A stretch of 64,000 nt of DNA from Stachybotrys elegans (Eukaryota; Ascomycota; Sordariomycetes; Hypocreales; Stachybotryaceae): the NCBI GenBank assembly GCA_020746835.1, contig JAGPNK010000010.1:1116001-1180000 (forward strand), written 5' to 3'. A program made the translations under genes and the position numbers. Below are positions 22,314-33,567 of this stretch, in pieces (the stretch's first letter is position 1; every line of letters starts with the position of its first letter). The notes below the pieces were generated by a model that was given only the letters and a program-made list of their open reading frames with translations, had not been told where the DNA came from and ran no database searches.

Positions 22314-24299
22314 CTAGGCCTCAGCCTTTTCCTTCTGGAGGGTCTCTGTGTCCTCGTTCCAGGTTCCTCTGTTGACCAGAGCGGCCAGACCAATCTCTCT
22401 GCTAATCTCATCGATGCGCTCAAAGTCGGCTTGGGCAGCTCCCTCGCTTCCAAAGATGATGTCCTATTGCAGGTCAGTATCATGCAAGACATACTTGGCA
22501 ACAACACTTACCATTTCCTCAAGGGTCAGACGCTTTGTCTCAGGAACGATAAGCCAGATAAAGGCAGCTCCCATGTAGGTCAAGACACCAAAGAAGATGT
22601 ATGTTCCGTAAGTGATCCTCTGCAGCATGTCCGGCGTAACTTGGCCAATACTAGATACCATTAGTCTTGTCTGTCACAGTACATTCGGGTTACTCACATG
22701 AAGTTGCACATCCAGTTGCTCGATGCGCCAAGAGCAACACCATATGGACGCGAGCTGAGAGGCCAAATCTCAGCAATGATAATCCAAGCAGCGGGACCCC
22801 AACTGTAGCCAAAGTGAACGACAAACAGCCAGACCATGGCCACTGCAGCCCAGCCAGATGCCGGCTGCCTGTCCCACTGGTCAGAGTTTCTAGCAAAGAT
22901 GACAGCGATGATAATGTGGCAAGTAGCCATGCCAATGGCACCGACAATAAGAACCGGCTTGCGGCCGACGCGGTCGATCCAAAGAACGGCCGGGATGGTA
23001 GCAATAAACATGACAATGCCAACCACACCAGTGGCTAGCAGCGAGGTAGTTGTCTCAGTCATGCCCAGCTGGTTAAAGATGGACGGGGCATAGTAAAGCA
23101 CAGCGTTGATACCGCTGAATTGCTGGAAGAACATGGTGACGGTGGCAACGACACATCGCTTGAACATGCTTCGGGTCTGGAAGAGCGACTTGATGGCCAC
23201 GAATTGGAGCTTGAACATGTTCCACTTGGTCTGCTCTTGCAGGTGAGGGAAGTGCTCGGCGGTGCTGCGCTTCTCGAACAGAGACTGGGCCTTGATCTCG
23301 AGGAATTCGAGCTCAACAAGCTCGTGGTCCTCGGGCAAGTCACGCAGGTCGGCGAGGACGCGGCGGGCTTCTTCCTCTCTTCCGTGGTGGATAAGCCATC
23401 TGGGGGAGAAGGGCATAAAGATCATGCCAAAGAGGAGGACGAGGCAAGGAGCGATCTGAAGGCAGGTCGGGACCAGCCAGGCAGCATCGGACTGCTCGCC
23501 ACGCTCAGTTCCGCCGATGAAGTGGGTGCCACTACAAGGTGTTAGGGCAGAGTTCTTTTGGGGGGATTGCGTTACTTACTAGTCGATCCAGAAGCTGACC
23601 ATGATACCGAAGGTAATGGCAAGCTGCTGCAGGGCGACAAGTGCACCACGAATTTCGGGAGGAGACGTCTCGGAGTTATAAATGGGCACAATCATGGCCA
23701 GACTACCCACACCCATACCACTTCCCAATATGTCAGCTCGGTAAGACAGGGAAGAATACGATGTCATTGACTGACGTGATGAATCGACCGACGAGAATGG
23801 AGGCAGGACCGCCGCTGATGGCTGTAGCTTGGATGACGACACCAATGATGAAGACGCAGCAAGCGACCAGGATACCATATTTTCTCGACAGTGCCTCGGC
23901 CATGAAACTGGAAAGCAGAGTACCCAGCCAGGCACCGAGCTCGAGAATAGCCGTCAGCCAGCCCTTGAGTGTCTGGTCTTCGCTGTCGTCAAAGGGGTCG
24001 TATCTGCCCATGTCTAATCCAACAAGAAAAAAAGATAAAGATCAGCATACCACCTCACACAACACCACGAGGATGGGGGAGGGCGACAACATACGCTCCT
24101 TGAAGGCAGGCATGGCGAGGACACCCGAAAACATGCCCTGGTTATAACCGTAGAGAACACCACCGATACAGGCAAAGGCGGCGATTCGGAAGACCTTCCA
24201 GTTCTTGACGAGGGCACGGGCACCACTCTTGCCCATGAGCCCTTTGCGGCGCTCGAGGGCGGCGCTCGCCATGCCGGTACCGTCTGGTGCGGCACCCAT
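22314..24299 (-). CDS. MFS sugar transporter (hexose/quinate type)
   Basis: Six exons, 24299-24095, 24013-23776, 23720-23580, 23531-22698, 22650-22512 and 22463-22314, total 1707 nt (568 aa), every phase matching. Sugar-porter signatures are all present: a first helix with GGVLYGYNQGMFSGVLAM, the FSPRWLIHHGREEEAR central motif, QQFSGINAVLYYAPSIF in helix 7, DRVGRKPVL, GYSWGPAAWIIIAEIWPLSSR and the C-terminal PETKRLTLEEM. It should carry a hexose, or quinate-like compound, by proton symport in the plasma membrane; substrate cannot be assigned. The soluble C-terminus is short and acidic. A TATA box lies about 155 bases upstream. Confidence 0.95.
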
Positions 24300-25301
24300 G
24301 TTTGCTACTGCTGTTTGGTGAACTGCTTGATGGTATGTTGCGAATTATTCGACCTAAATGGTGGATTGCGCAAGCACAGCTTTCCGCGCGCTGGGAGACT
24401 AGCAAAGGGAAGAGAAGCAGGCAAGCGGGAGCTGTGCCCGGGACCTCTACGTATATATTGCTATTCCAAAGCCCGCCTTCTCACGCCGGGGCAAGGGTAG
24501 GCCTGTGATCATGTGTGCTCCATTCCCACCAGATTTCCGGGCATATCCTTTCTTGGGGTGCAGCGTCCGGGGTCCGGGTAATAGATGGAATGAGGAAGAT
24601 GAACCCACACATTTTGCCGGATATGTGACTCGGTGCTACCTCATGCGAAGGCTACTGAGGGGTATCCTGGGGAACCATGGGGTTAGAGAGCATCCATTGT
24701 CGAGCCACTGACAAACCATGGTCTTGTTCCGTCGGGTCAGATGCCAGCAGGACTCTTATCCCAGCACGCGAAAACAACCCCCTTGCCTGATGGCCTGGTA
24801 TCCATATAAGCGCTCCATCTGCCGACTCCCGTTTGCCAAGAGTGCGGAGACGGCCCGGTCGACGGTCTGGGGTTCGCTGTCTGCTTTCCTCCGGCGAGCG
24901 ACATCCTCCTTCGCTTGTGTGTGTGTTGCATTTAGCCTGAATTGCCCCGTTCTGCAGATCACTCACTACTGGCTGGCAAAAAGAGCCTCTGCATGTCCTC
25001 GAGGCATCGGCCGTTGGTCGGTCGCATTATGATAGGATGACTGCCACTTGATGTGGAGAGGTACCAGAGCATGAGAGGCTCATGACTACGAGGTTGGGGA
25101 ATTGGGTACATACAACGGGGGAGGGGGATAAGCTTCTGTCATGGCATCGCTGTCGGTCACCCACTTGTCAGATGTCGCGTAGAAGGCAGAGGGTGTATAT
25201 TCATGAAGATCGAGTCACTTTCAATAATATGTATGTACCACCTCTCCAGCAGAGCAATCCCGGAACAAGATTGCCGATGCTACATCCTCCGCATGTTTCG
25301 G
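24300..25301. other. Intergenic, sugar transporter promoter
   Basis: 1 kb between the sugar transporter start and the 3' end of the caleosin. Apart from the TATA-like element I see no gene; overlapping short frames on both strands are not credible. Confidence 0.5.
24452..24458 (-). promoter_or_regulatory. TATA-like element of sugar transporter
   Basis: TATATAT about 155 bases upstream of the ATG at 24299, in a GC-richer context. Assignment rests on position and sequence only. Confidence 0.4.
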
Positions 25302-25973
25302 CTACTCCATTGCAGTCTTGGGCGGCAGCCTGAATGGATTCCATGACGCCTGGCCTCCCTTCTCCGCATGGGCCTTCTTATCCTCGTCCCGCTGGTCCTT
25401 GATTCTCCAAAACAGCGTTCCATCGTAGCACGCCCGCAAGTCATCCTTCCACACCAGCCCATCCTTCTGGAGCAGCAGCCACGTGGTCCACCACTCCATG
25501 AATGCGAAGCTCCATCCCGCCGGATCTGCAGCGCAGCGGTCCTTCTTCCAGAGGGCAAGCATGTCGCCCGCGCTGAGGCCGCCCGCGCCGGTCGTGTCGA
25601 AGCGCTCGTACAGCTCGTTGAACCTCTGCTCGTCAAAGTTGCCGTCAAAGTCGTAGATGCCCGTGTCGGAGCCGTGCTTGGCCTTGTGGATGTCCTTGAC
25701 ATAGATGCGGAGAAGGGGGTCTGGCAGCCAGCTGTGGCCGAGGCGGGTTGGGTAAGAGAAGAAGACGGGGATGAGGAGCGAGCCAATGGAGAAGAGGATG
25801 CCGAAGCCTAGCTCGCGGAACCCATTGTAGACATCCCACGGATGGATGATGCCATCATTATCACGATCCCAGAACTCTACATGGCGCTGGAGCACGGTCG
25901 GAGAGCTTTCCTTGATGTCCTTCTTGTCTGCATGGTCTGCAGGCCGGGATCTCTGCCTCAGGGTCGGGTTCAT
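25302..25973 (-). CDS. Caleosin (lipid-droplet peroxygenase family)
   Basis: Single exon, 223 aa from the ATG at 25973; an in-frame ATG 14 codons upstream (26015) is an alternative. The hallmark is the N-terminal HVEFWDRDNDGIIHPWDVY segment, a single EF-hand loop flanked by the conserved histidine, followed by a membrane-associated stretch (LGFGILFSIGSLLIPVFFSY). The C-terminal half carries FDGNFDEQRFNELYERFDTT and the DPAGWSFAFMEWWTTWLLL block typical of the family. Caleosins bind calcium and heme, sit on lipid droplets or ER membranes and act as peroxygenases on fatty-acid hydroperoxides; in some fungi they affect lipid storage and sporulation. Gene stands alone here. Confidence 0.92.
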   Translation of the reverse strand: MNPTLRQRSRPADHADKKDIKESSPTVLQRHVEFWDRDNDGIIHPWDVYNGFRELGFGILFSIGSLLIPVFFSYPTRLGHSWLPDPLLRIYVKDIHKAKHGSDTGIYDFDGNFDEQRFNELYERFDTTGAGGLSAGDMLALWKKDRCAADPAGWSFAFMEWWTTWLLLQKDGLVWKDDLRACYDGTLFWRIKDQRDEDKKAHAEKGGQASWNPFRLPPKTAME

Positions 25974-26698
25974 GATGGATAGGGATTGGGGTTGTTGAGG
26001 ACAATGAGATGTCAAAAACAGGGTCCAGTCTCTGGTAATATGGGGGATTTATTTACATGTGATGCTATGGTAACGGCTGTCCATTCCTTGTGTTCAGGTG
26101 GCATTGGCGAATTGTAGCGGCAATGTTGACGTCATGGCCTATGAACTGCCGGCAAATGGCAATGAATAATTTCTGCATTTCTATAGATGGCTCGTCATGA
26201 ACCGGTATGTGGCGGGTAAGCCATCTTTACAACGATTAGTTCACAACCAGTTCCGGTGATTCATCATGGAATTGGGCAAGACGGCCAAGCCATGGCTGAT
26301 GCCTAGTACTGTTCTTGTGACGGATGTGGAAGGTTGGCAGAGTAAACGTAGTAAGCATCAAATCCGTGAGAGGACCTATCATATCGGATTCACGTGGAAT
26401 ATATCTGATGCATGTGAAGCCATCTCAAACTCTATTCAGGTTGCCCACTTGCAGAGCCGGGGAAAGGGGGGGAGCAGCCGGCCACGGTTGGAGACAGGGG
26501 GTGTGAACGTGAATAGCCTCACTTGTGATACTGTTTCACATGCGGGAGCCGACTTGAAACATCTTCCCAGGCTTAGCTACGCAACTTGATGGAGATTACG
26601 TATCCAATACAAGTTTATGATGGAGTGAATAGAGCGTCAGTTTGAACACGACGAGGCTCATATTCGGGATATCGAGGCGATCCCTTCATCAAATGACA
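25974..26698. other. Intergenic between caleosin and tRNA gene
   Basis: 725 bases with no credible coding frame. It should include the caleosin promoter. Nothing else recognised. Confidence 0.5.
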
Positions 26699-26770
26699 GG
26701 TCGCGTGGCCCAATGGCAAGGCGTCTGACTACGAATCAGGAGATTGTGGGTTCGATCCCCACCGTGACCT
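26699..26770 (+). tRNA. tRNA-Arg (anticodon ACG)
   Basis: Complete cloverleaf can be folded by eye. The acceptor stem GGTCGCG (26699-26705) pairs with CGTGACC (26763-26769) with one G-T wobble. The anticodon arm is TCTGA / CTACGAA / TCAGG with anticodon ACG at 26731-26733. The T arm is GTGGG TTCGATC CCCAC (26746-26762), with discriminator base T. There is no intron. The A34 would be edited to inosine to read CGN arginine codons. A T-rich stretch downstream (about 26819-26850) includes candidate Pol III terminators. Confidence 0.95.
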
Positions 26771-27537
26771 TGAACGATGGTGTTCCATCATTCGCATCAT
26801 TGAGTGTGCGAGATTCATTTTTTTGGTCGAAGTTTTTTCTTCCTTTTTGTTATGTAGTTAGAGGGTCGGCCCCACTATTGTCCTGGGAATGCTCGTTTCG
26901 TATCTTCTTTTGACATTAGTATATTGAGCACGTCAAATAAGCTGTATGAATGAATTCGTCTGTAAATTCGCCCTTTTGAACCTGCGCGGAAGCGTCCGTC
27001 CAAGCAGAAGCATTTCCCACTTGAAGCTGGGCGGGCAGAACACTTTGTAGCAGGTACAGAGGTATAGGGTAAGACAAGGTCACGTGCTACCTGCCCGCCT
27101 TCTTACGACGGCAGCCCACTTTAGCGGGACAATCAGATTGTTGCGTCACTGTTAGTGGCCTATCCAGGCACGCCACTAGCAACCTGGAGCTTCATTGTAT
27201 GCTCGCATCAACCATGAATGACGCTGGCACGCCCGAGTCTTTCTTCCCGCCGCCATCTCTTATCTGACACGCTTGAAGCACATGAGACTTCTTTCCGAGA
27301 CGCCTTTATTTCCTCGTATCGCCGCTACCCTTTGACTCACGCTGCCGCCAACAGTTTAGCCTCGTGGGGCAACTTCCACACCCTTCGAGCCTTTCCGACA
27401 TTTTGAGCCCGTCCGGACATCTCTTTGCACCTTTCCCTTGACCAGCTGCCCCTCCTCCTTCTCCAACAGAACCAGCGTATCCCGAAATCAACGAGCAACG
27501 AAAACGGGATCCCGTGCTGCGGCACCACCGACACACC
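26771..27537. other. Intergenic upstream of UBX gene
   Basis: Holds the T-rich region after the tRNA and the leader of the UBX gene, which is pyrimidine-rich (about 27400-27480). No other gene seen. Confidence 0.5.
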
Positions 27538-29216
27538 ATGGAGGAGAACATCTCCAACTTCGCCGCCATCACGGGCGCGGGCAACGACATTGCCCGCGGC
27601 TTTCTCCAGCTCACTAACGGAGATTTTGAGCGAGCCATCGAGTTGTATTTCGAGAACCCGGAGCTGGCCTCTGGTATTGGTGCTGGTCTGTCAGGCAGCG
27701 CTGGCGGTGCACCCGCAGCGAGTGGTGCCTCACGATCGAGAAGCAACATCGGCCGGCAGGACTCGAGCGGTGTGATACACATCGATAGCGATGATGACGC
27801 CGATATGGACTATGCAGACAACGACAGCCTGCCAGGCATAGATGATGACGATGACGGAGATGCGGCCGCAGCACGAACCGCGGCAGCTGCCCAGGAAGAA
27901 GAGGATGCTGCCATGGCAAAGCGGCTTCAAGAGGAGCTGTACCGAGAGAATAATGGATCTGGCTCGGGAGGCTTCGGTGGTGCCGACGATGTCAGAGCTC
28001 CCATCGCCAGGACAACAGAGACACTGATCGCCCCGAATCCTTCGTGGGGTCCTTCCGACGACGTAGATGCCTCGATCCTGGACTCGTCGTGGCGCAGACG
28101 ACCTCCCCCAGGTTTGTCACCGAGTCCCATCACTGCTACTACACGCTTTGGCTAACCCGATATCGAACAGCCAGATCTGGCGGACCATTCGCACAGCGGA
28201 TATGGGGCGACGGTTCCACGAGCTCCTCGGGGCCAGAGGGCAGCCATGCTAGGCGCTTGGCCGATCTCTTCAGGCCACCATATGAGCTCATGGAGCGTGT
28301 AAGGTGGGACGAAGCGCGGGCAATGGGCAAAGAGGACAAGAAGTGGATCATGGTCAACCTCCAGGACGTCAACGACTTCAACTGCCAGGCCCTGAACCGA
28401 GATATCTGGAAGGATACGGCGGTCAAGAACATTGTATCCGAGAATTTCATCTTTCTTCAGTACGACAAGGACTATCCCGACGCCGAAGAGTACATAACCT
28501 TCTACTTCCCGAACCAAGGCCACGAGAACCCCGACAACTATCCTCACGTATCAATCATTGACCCGAGAACCGGCGAGCAGGTCAAGGTGTGGAGCGGGCG
28601 GCCATTCCCCTCGGCGACCGAGTTTCACGCCGAGATTGTCGAATTCCTGGACCGCTACAGCCTCGCAGCCAACAGCAAGAACCCCGTGGCCAGCGCGACG
28701 GCACGCAAGCCTGCCACAGTCGACGTGGACCGCATGACGGAGGAAGAGATGCTCGAGATGGCGCTCAAGAACAGTCTGGCGGGAACTGGCAGCAGCAGCG
28801 CATCTGCGTCGACGCCCAACGTCATTGATCCCGATGCGCTCACCAAGACCCCGGACCAGGATGTCTCTGGAAAAGGCAAGGAGCCAGAGCAGGCTGAGCC
28901 AGAGGTGTCACAGAGCCCCTTCTCCCAGATCTCTTCTCAGAATCCCCACGTGGAGCCCGACAACAACCCAGCGACGACGACGAGAATCCAGTTTCGACAC
29001 CCCACTGGTCGGGTTATTCGAAGGTTCAACTTGCAGGATCCCGTGCTGCGGATATACGAGTGGCTCAAGGCTGAGCCGCTCGAGGGCAAGCAGGGGCTCG
29101 AGTTTGAGCTCAAGCGTATGCCCCAGGGCCAGGACTTGATCGAGAATCTCGACCAGACTATAGAGGAGACAGGATTGAAGCAGGGCACGGTTATGATTGA
29201 GTTTATTGAGGACTGA
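27538..29216 (+). CDS. UBA-UAS-UBX domain protein (Ubx5/UBXN7-like Cdc48 adaptor)
   Basis: Exons 27538-28111 and 28171-29216, total 1620 nt (539 aa); the intron has a GGCTAACC branch. Residues 1-45 form a UBA-like domain (FAAITGAGNDIARGFLQLTNGDFERAIELYF). An acidic, glycine-rich linker follows with an alanine-rich helix (AMAKRLQEEL, UIM-like). A thioredoxin-like UAS domain comes next (WDEARAMGKEDKKWIMVNLQ ... FIFLQYDKDYPDAEEY), then a UIM-like helix (EEEMLEMALKNSL) and a C-terminal UBX domain (TRIQFRHPTGRVIRRF to GTVMIEFIED). Such proteins connect ubiquitinated substrates and cullin ligases to the Cdc48/p97 ATPase. In the UBX domain the usual FPR loop appears as KRMPQGQDL, so Cdc48 binding may differ. 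Confidence 0.92.
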
Positions 29217-30551
29217 ACGTGCTCGGACGAGCAAGCTGCTTGTCGAGGTTGGGTTAGGAGCTACCTATGGGAGGATTTGGCTTTGTGCTTTGCTTTGACG
29301 AATAGACGAACAACGATGCTTGACGGTGCGAATCTAGCGCCGCATGCACTGGCAGCTACGCGAACAAGTAGGTCTAGCAGTAATGACTATGTGGCTGCTG
29401 GCCTTTACCCATTGCTTCATCATTGCAGAGAGGTCATTGCGACAGAGTGACGGCTCGGCCGCGGAATAGGTGCCAATCACATGCCCATGGGCCTCATGCG
29501 AGCAATGGACCAAGCCGTGCCGCATTAAGGCCTCTTATTTCTTTTAATCAATAGTGCGAGGCAGGGCTTCTTCGCATTTCGTGGAGGCATGTTCGTTCGC
29601 CAGCCCGAGCACCGGCCTGAGCTCTCCACAGGCAAGGGCCATTGGAGCGGGGGGTGGGCATTGTTGCAAGGGCTCGCGGCGCCCAGGTGTGTGTGACGTG
29701 ACGTGGATTGTGTACAGCCAACGTGTGGTTGTCATGGAGGCTCCCGTTCCTGGCGGTTTCATTGGTCGCAGGCCGGCTGGTTGCTCGCCCGACTGCCTGC
29801 ACGCAGCTCGCGATAGCAACAAATAACAAAAGCCCTTGAGCTATAGGCCCCCCTTCACCCCGTGGCCAGGATGGGACGAACGGCCATGGGGGAGCGCGGG
29901 CTGTCGCGTGTACTGCGCATGTCTGTCCCACAGTGTGGTGGTGATGCGTATCTTGCACTGGGTAGGGCTGGGAAACAATGGCTGTGAATGAATGAACTGG
30001 CAGACAATGCAGCGGGACGGGGATCTGGTGTCAGCCTCCCTTGAATCTCCCTTCTGTGTTATTTGAGGCTAGGCTGGATGATTACCGTGTCTCAGGCCAA
30101 CCGCCACCAATAATCCCCCTCCCCCCGGCAGGATACCTACCACACAGCGCATCTGGCCTGCTCTTATCGTGTATCGCCTAGCGGGCACTTGGTGGGGCTC
30201 ACCGCCCACCTCCCCAAAACGAGCCTGTGCTGTTGTTCCTGGAGGACGAAGTCGGGGTGCGTGCAAGAACAACATCTTCTCCCAGAATCTCTCGCCCTCA
30301 GTATTTTTTTTTTGCTGCCATCCCACCGACATTGAGGGACGATCCCAACACCGCACGACTTCTACTCGCGCGGCATAAGTGTTCGCCGAGGCCGCCACCC
30401 CCCCTTCGGCCCCCATCGGTGCCCAGTCGAAAACCGTCTCGATTCAGCATCGTCACGCTCCTCTTGCACCGGCAAGCTGTTCCAGCTCTGGTCCACGCCG
30501 TCTCGGCCGCCGCCGCCGACGACAACAGACGAGCTCCCTGCAGCTCCCATC
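29217..30551. other. Intergenic, long kinase 5' region
   Basis: 1.3 kb between the UBX and kinase genes. GC-rich with a T11-like run near 30304, and a CT-rich leader before the kinase ATG. Frames of up to 136 codons on the minus strand are compositional artefacts without domain content. Confidence 0.5.
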
Positions 30552-32729
30552 ATGGTTGAGAGGGACCGCGACGTAGACGACGGCCACGAAGCCTCGTTGG
30601 ATCCCGAGCTCCTCTACACCAAGGAGTACTGCATTGGTCGGTCCAGCCCTCGAGCCCTCGAACCGCCTAGCCTAGCTCGCTCCTCCCGACCCCAATCTCC
30701 CCCATGCTGACGAGTGCAATACAGGCGGTGGCAGCTTCGGCAAGGTCTTCAAGGGGTACGTGCGCTCTGCTCACCAGGCAGCAAACAAGACCACCTCTCC
30801 TCATAACCCGTGCTGACTCGAGATGGAAACCACAGCGTCGACAAGCGGACGGGCCAGGCCGTGGCTATCAAGGTTATCGACATTGAGAGCGCCGAAGACG
30901 AGGTCGAGGATATTATCCAAGAGATCGCCATTCTGTCCGAGCTCCAGTCGCCCTACGTTACAAAGTACTATGGCTCCTACGCCCGCGGCGCCGAGCTATG
31001 GATCGTCATGGAGTTTTGCTCCGGCGGCAGCTGTGCCGACCTCATGAAGCCGGGCCTCATTGGCGAGGACTACATTGCCATCATAATGCGCGAGCTGTTG
31101 CTCGGCCTCGACTATCTGCATTCCGATAAGAAGCTGCATCGAGATGTCAAGGCCGCCAACGTCTTGCTTGGCTCCAACGGCCAGGTCAAGCTGGCTGACT
31201 TTGGCGTGTCGGGCCAGCTCTCGGCTACCATGACCAAGAAGAACACGTTTGTCGGCACGCCTTTCTGGATGGCTCCGGAGGTCATTAAGCAATCTGGATA
31301 CGACCACAAGGCGGATATCTGGTCACTCGGCATCACCGCCCTCGAGCTGGCCAACGGTGAGCCTCCGTACGCCGACATCCACCCCATGAAGGTGCTGTTC
31401 CTTATCCCTAAGAACCCACCTCCCGTCCTCGAGGGGAATTTCACCAAGGCATTCAAAGAGTTTATTGAGCTGTGTGTGCAGCGGGACCCCAAGAAGAGGC
31501 CGACCGCCAAAGACCTGCTCCGTCACCCTTTTATCCGCAAGGCCAAGAAGACGAGCTACCTCACCGAGCTCATTGAGCGCCATAGCCGCTGGGCCGTGAC
31601 GCACAAGGGAGAAGACGAGGATAACTATGACGACCATAATGCGGGAGGCATCCCTGCGGAGAGGGAGAAGGTGGACGAGGATATGTGGGATTTCGGTACC
31701 GTCAGGCTTGTCAACGGGCGCGGGGGCGTGGTCAACCGGCCGGGGCTCAACGACATGGACGAAAACGCCACCAACGCTCGAGCGGCGCGGTCCGTTGAAA
31801 ACGCCAACGACTACGGCGAGAAACGAAGAGAAGGCAGCCCGACCAAGAGGGAGAGGGAGCTGTCGATCCAGCCCTCGGACACGCTCAAGGCCGCCAACAC
31901 GGGCACATCGCGGCAGACGAGCCCCCAGCGAAAGCCGCTCCAGCCCCAACTGCAGGTACCCAGTTCTCCTACCAAAGTGACGCTACCTCCCAGCCCCCTC
32001 AAGACGACGACCATCAGAGATGGACCCGACGTGGAGACACCCAGAGCTCAGAGATCGGCTCCGCCGCTGGCCTCTTCCCACTCGCCGGATTACGATCGCG
32101 AATTGCAGGTGCAGTTGCAGCGTGATGTGGGCGTGCTCAACCTGAACCTGGCATCTAGGGAGGACACGCCGCCCCCGCCACCCGTGCATCAAAGCCAGCC
32201 CCGTCCGTCCAGCTCGCGGCTGGTACCCATGAGCCTCCCGGAGATTCCGCCGTACAAGGGGCCGTCTGCTCAGAGAGTGCCATCATCCACACCGCAGCCA
32301 GCGGGTTCTCGGCCTCCCACGGGAACAGCCAGGGTCGTCCCTCCCGTCAAGGCTGCCTCGCCGGCGCCGACAGATGTCGGGCCTTCGTCTTTCCCAGCGC
32401 TTGCGCCGACGAACCCCAATGGCGAGCTTGACGCCCTCAAGGACGTGATATTCCCAGCTCTGGAGGAAGCGCTTAAGCGGAGACAGATCCGGCTGCAGCA
32501 GGTGTACAAGCCAAGCCAGAGTGGCCCGACGCCGAAGCAACAAAAGGCCGAGGCGGCACATGAGAAGCTTCGCAAGCTGGTCTATAAACTCGCTCATGTG
32601 TGTAACGAGATTGATGATTATGACAAGGCGGAGCCCGTGGGCATGGGAGGTGACGTAGGGAGCTTCCTGGAGGGGCTGCTGGAGGAGATTCTGGTGCGAG
32701 TTGAGCCCCTGGACGAGGAAGAGGTATGA
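30552..32729 (+). CDS. Ste20-family germinal-centre kinase (GCK-III, Sid1/MST-1/Nak1-like)
   Basis: Exons 30552-30636, 30725-30755 and 30836-32729, total 2010 nt (669 aa). The second exon is only 31 nt and encodes the glycine-rich loop. Kinase domain features in order: GGGSFGKV (29-36), VAIKVIDIE with the catalytic lysine, HRDVKAAN (catalytic D about 142), DFG, the GTPFWMAPE activation segment that marks Ste20 kinases, and RPTAKDLLRHPFI at the end. A long, low-complexity Ser/Pro-rich linker is followed by a conserved C-terminal helical region (FPALEEALKRRQIRLQQVYK ... LEEILVRVEPLDEEE). Fungal members work in septation and morphogenesis networks (SIN/MOR). Orthology to one specific member is not settled here. 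Confidence 0.93.
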
Positions 32730-33567
32730 TGAGACGGTGATGAGGTAGATGTATGATGCACAGATGGAGTAGGCGTGAGAAACGTAGGCTGTTGGATCAT
32801 GGGTTGCAGGCATTTTCTTATAGCAACAAGACAGGGCTATGGCTCGGAAAGGAACTGGTATACGACGGGCGGGAAAACATACGGCCCAGGCGAATGAAGG
32901 AGTGGATGGATAGAGGGCCGGTGTAAGGGCTGGTACAAGCAGGCGTTGCGTTTGCGTTGCGTTTTGTTGTCATTGCGATTGACCGCCCTCAAAGGCTCAT
33001 AGGCTCATAGGGTGATTTCACACCTTTACTATATATTTGGCCAACATGATTCCACTACAGGCGTTTTGGTTTTGGAAATGCTTTCTCGTGAGGTGAATTG
33101 GCCATGCCGGTCTGAGCTCGACGGGTACTTAATGTGAAGCTATCGTCAAGCTCTGAGCCGAGGTGAAGCGTGGCTCGGATAGATGCATACTGCGGATCGC
33201 TTTTGTGCACGCCGTCAAAGCGGCAAAGTTATGCAAGCTCGGGGGAGGCTCGGTCCACGAGTCGGAGAGCGAGCCTAGCGGCCGAGTGATGTTTCGTCTG
33301 TTATTCGTACAAGCGAGGGTTGAACGGGGATAATGACAATCAGGTGCTGCCGTGGGATTGTTCATTCGTTTCATTGCGGATATAAGTAATCGCATACGTT
33401 TTAATAGTCATCTATGTGCCCTAGCATATTCCGTACTGAACTCCAAAATGCTCCAAATACGTCTCATCGTCATCAATTGGTATACCAGAAGAATAAAATA
33501 AATGAGGAAAAAAAGAAGCCTGGATATTCCGAGGGAAAAGATCGCAATGTAGTTCGTAACCGTATAT
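32730..33567. other. Intergenic, convergent gap
   Basis: Between the 3' ends of the kinase and an MFS gene. AT-rich near 33480-33560. No gene recognised. Confidence 0.5.

Noticed and set aside
28044..28170. Reading the second UBX exon from 28044
   Set aside because: That stretch is another frame of exon 1 plus an intron; the splice 28111/28171 keeps one continuous UBA-UAS-UBX protein.
29548..29958. 136-codon minus frame
   Set aside because: His/Arg/Pro/Ala-rich composition typical of GC-rich non-coding sequence; no domain.
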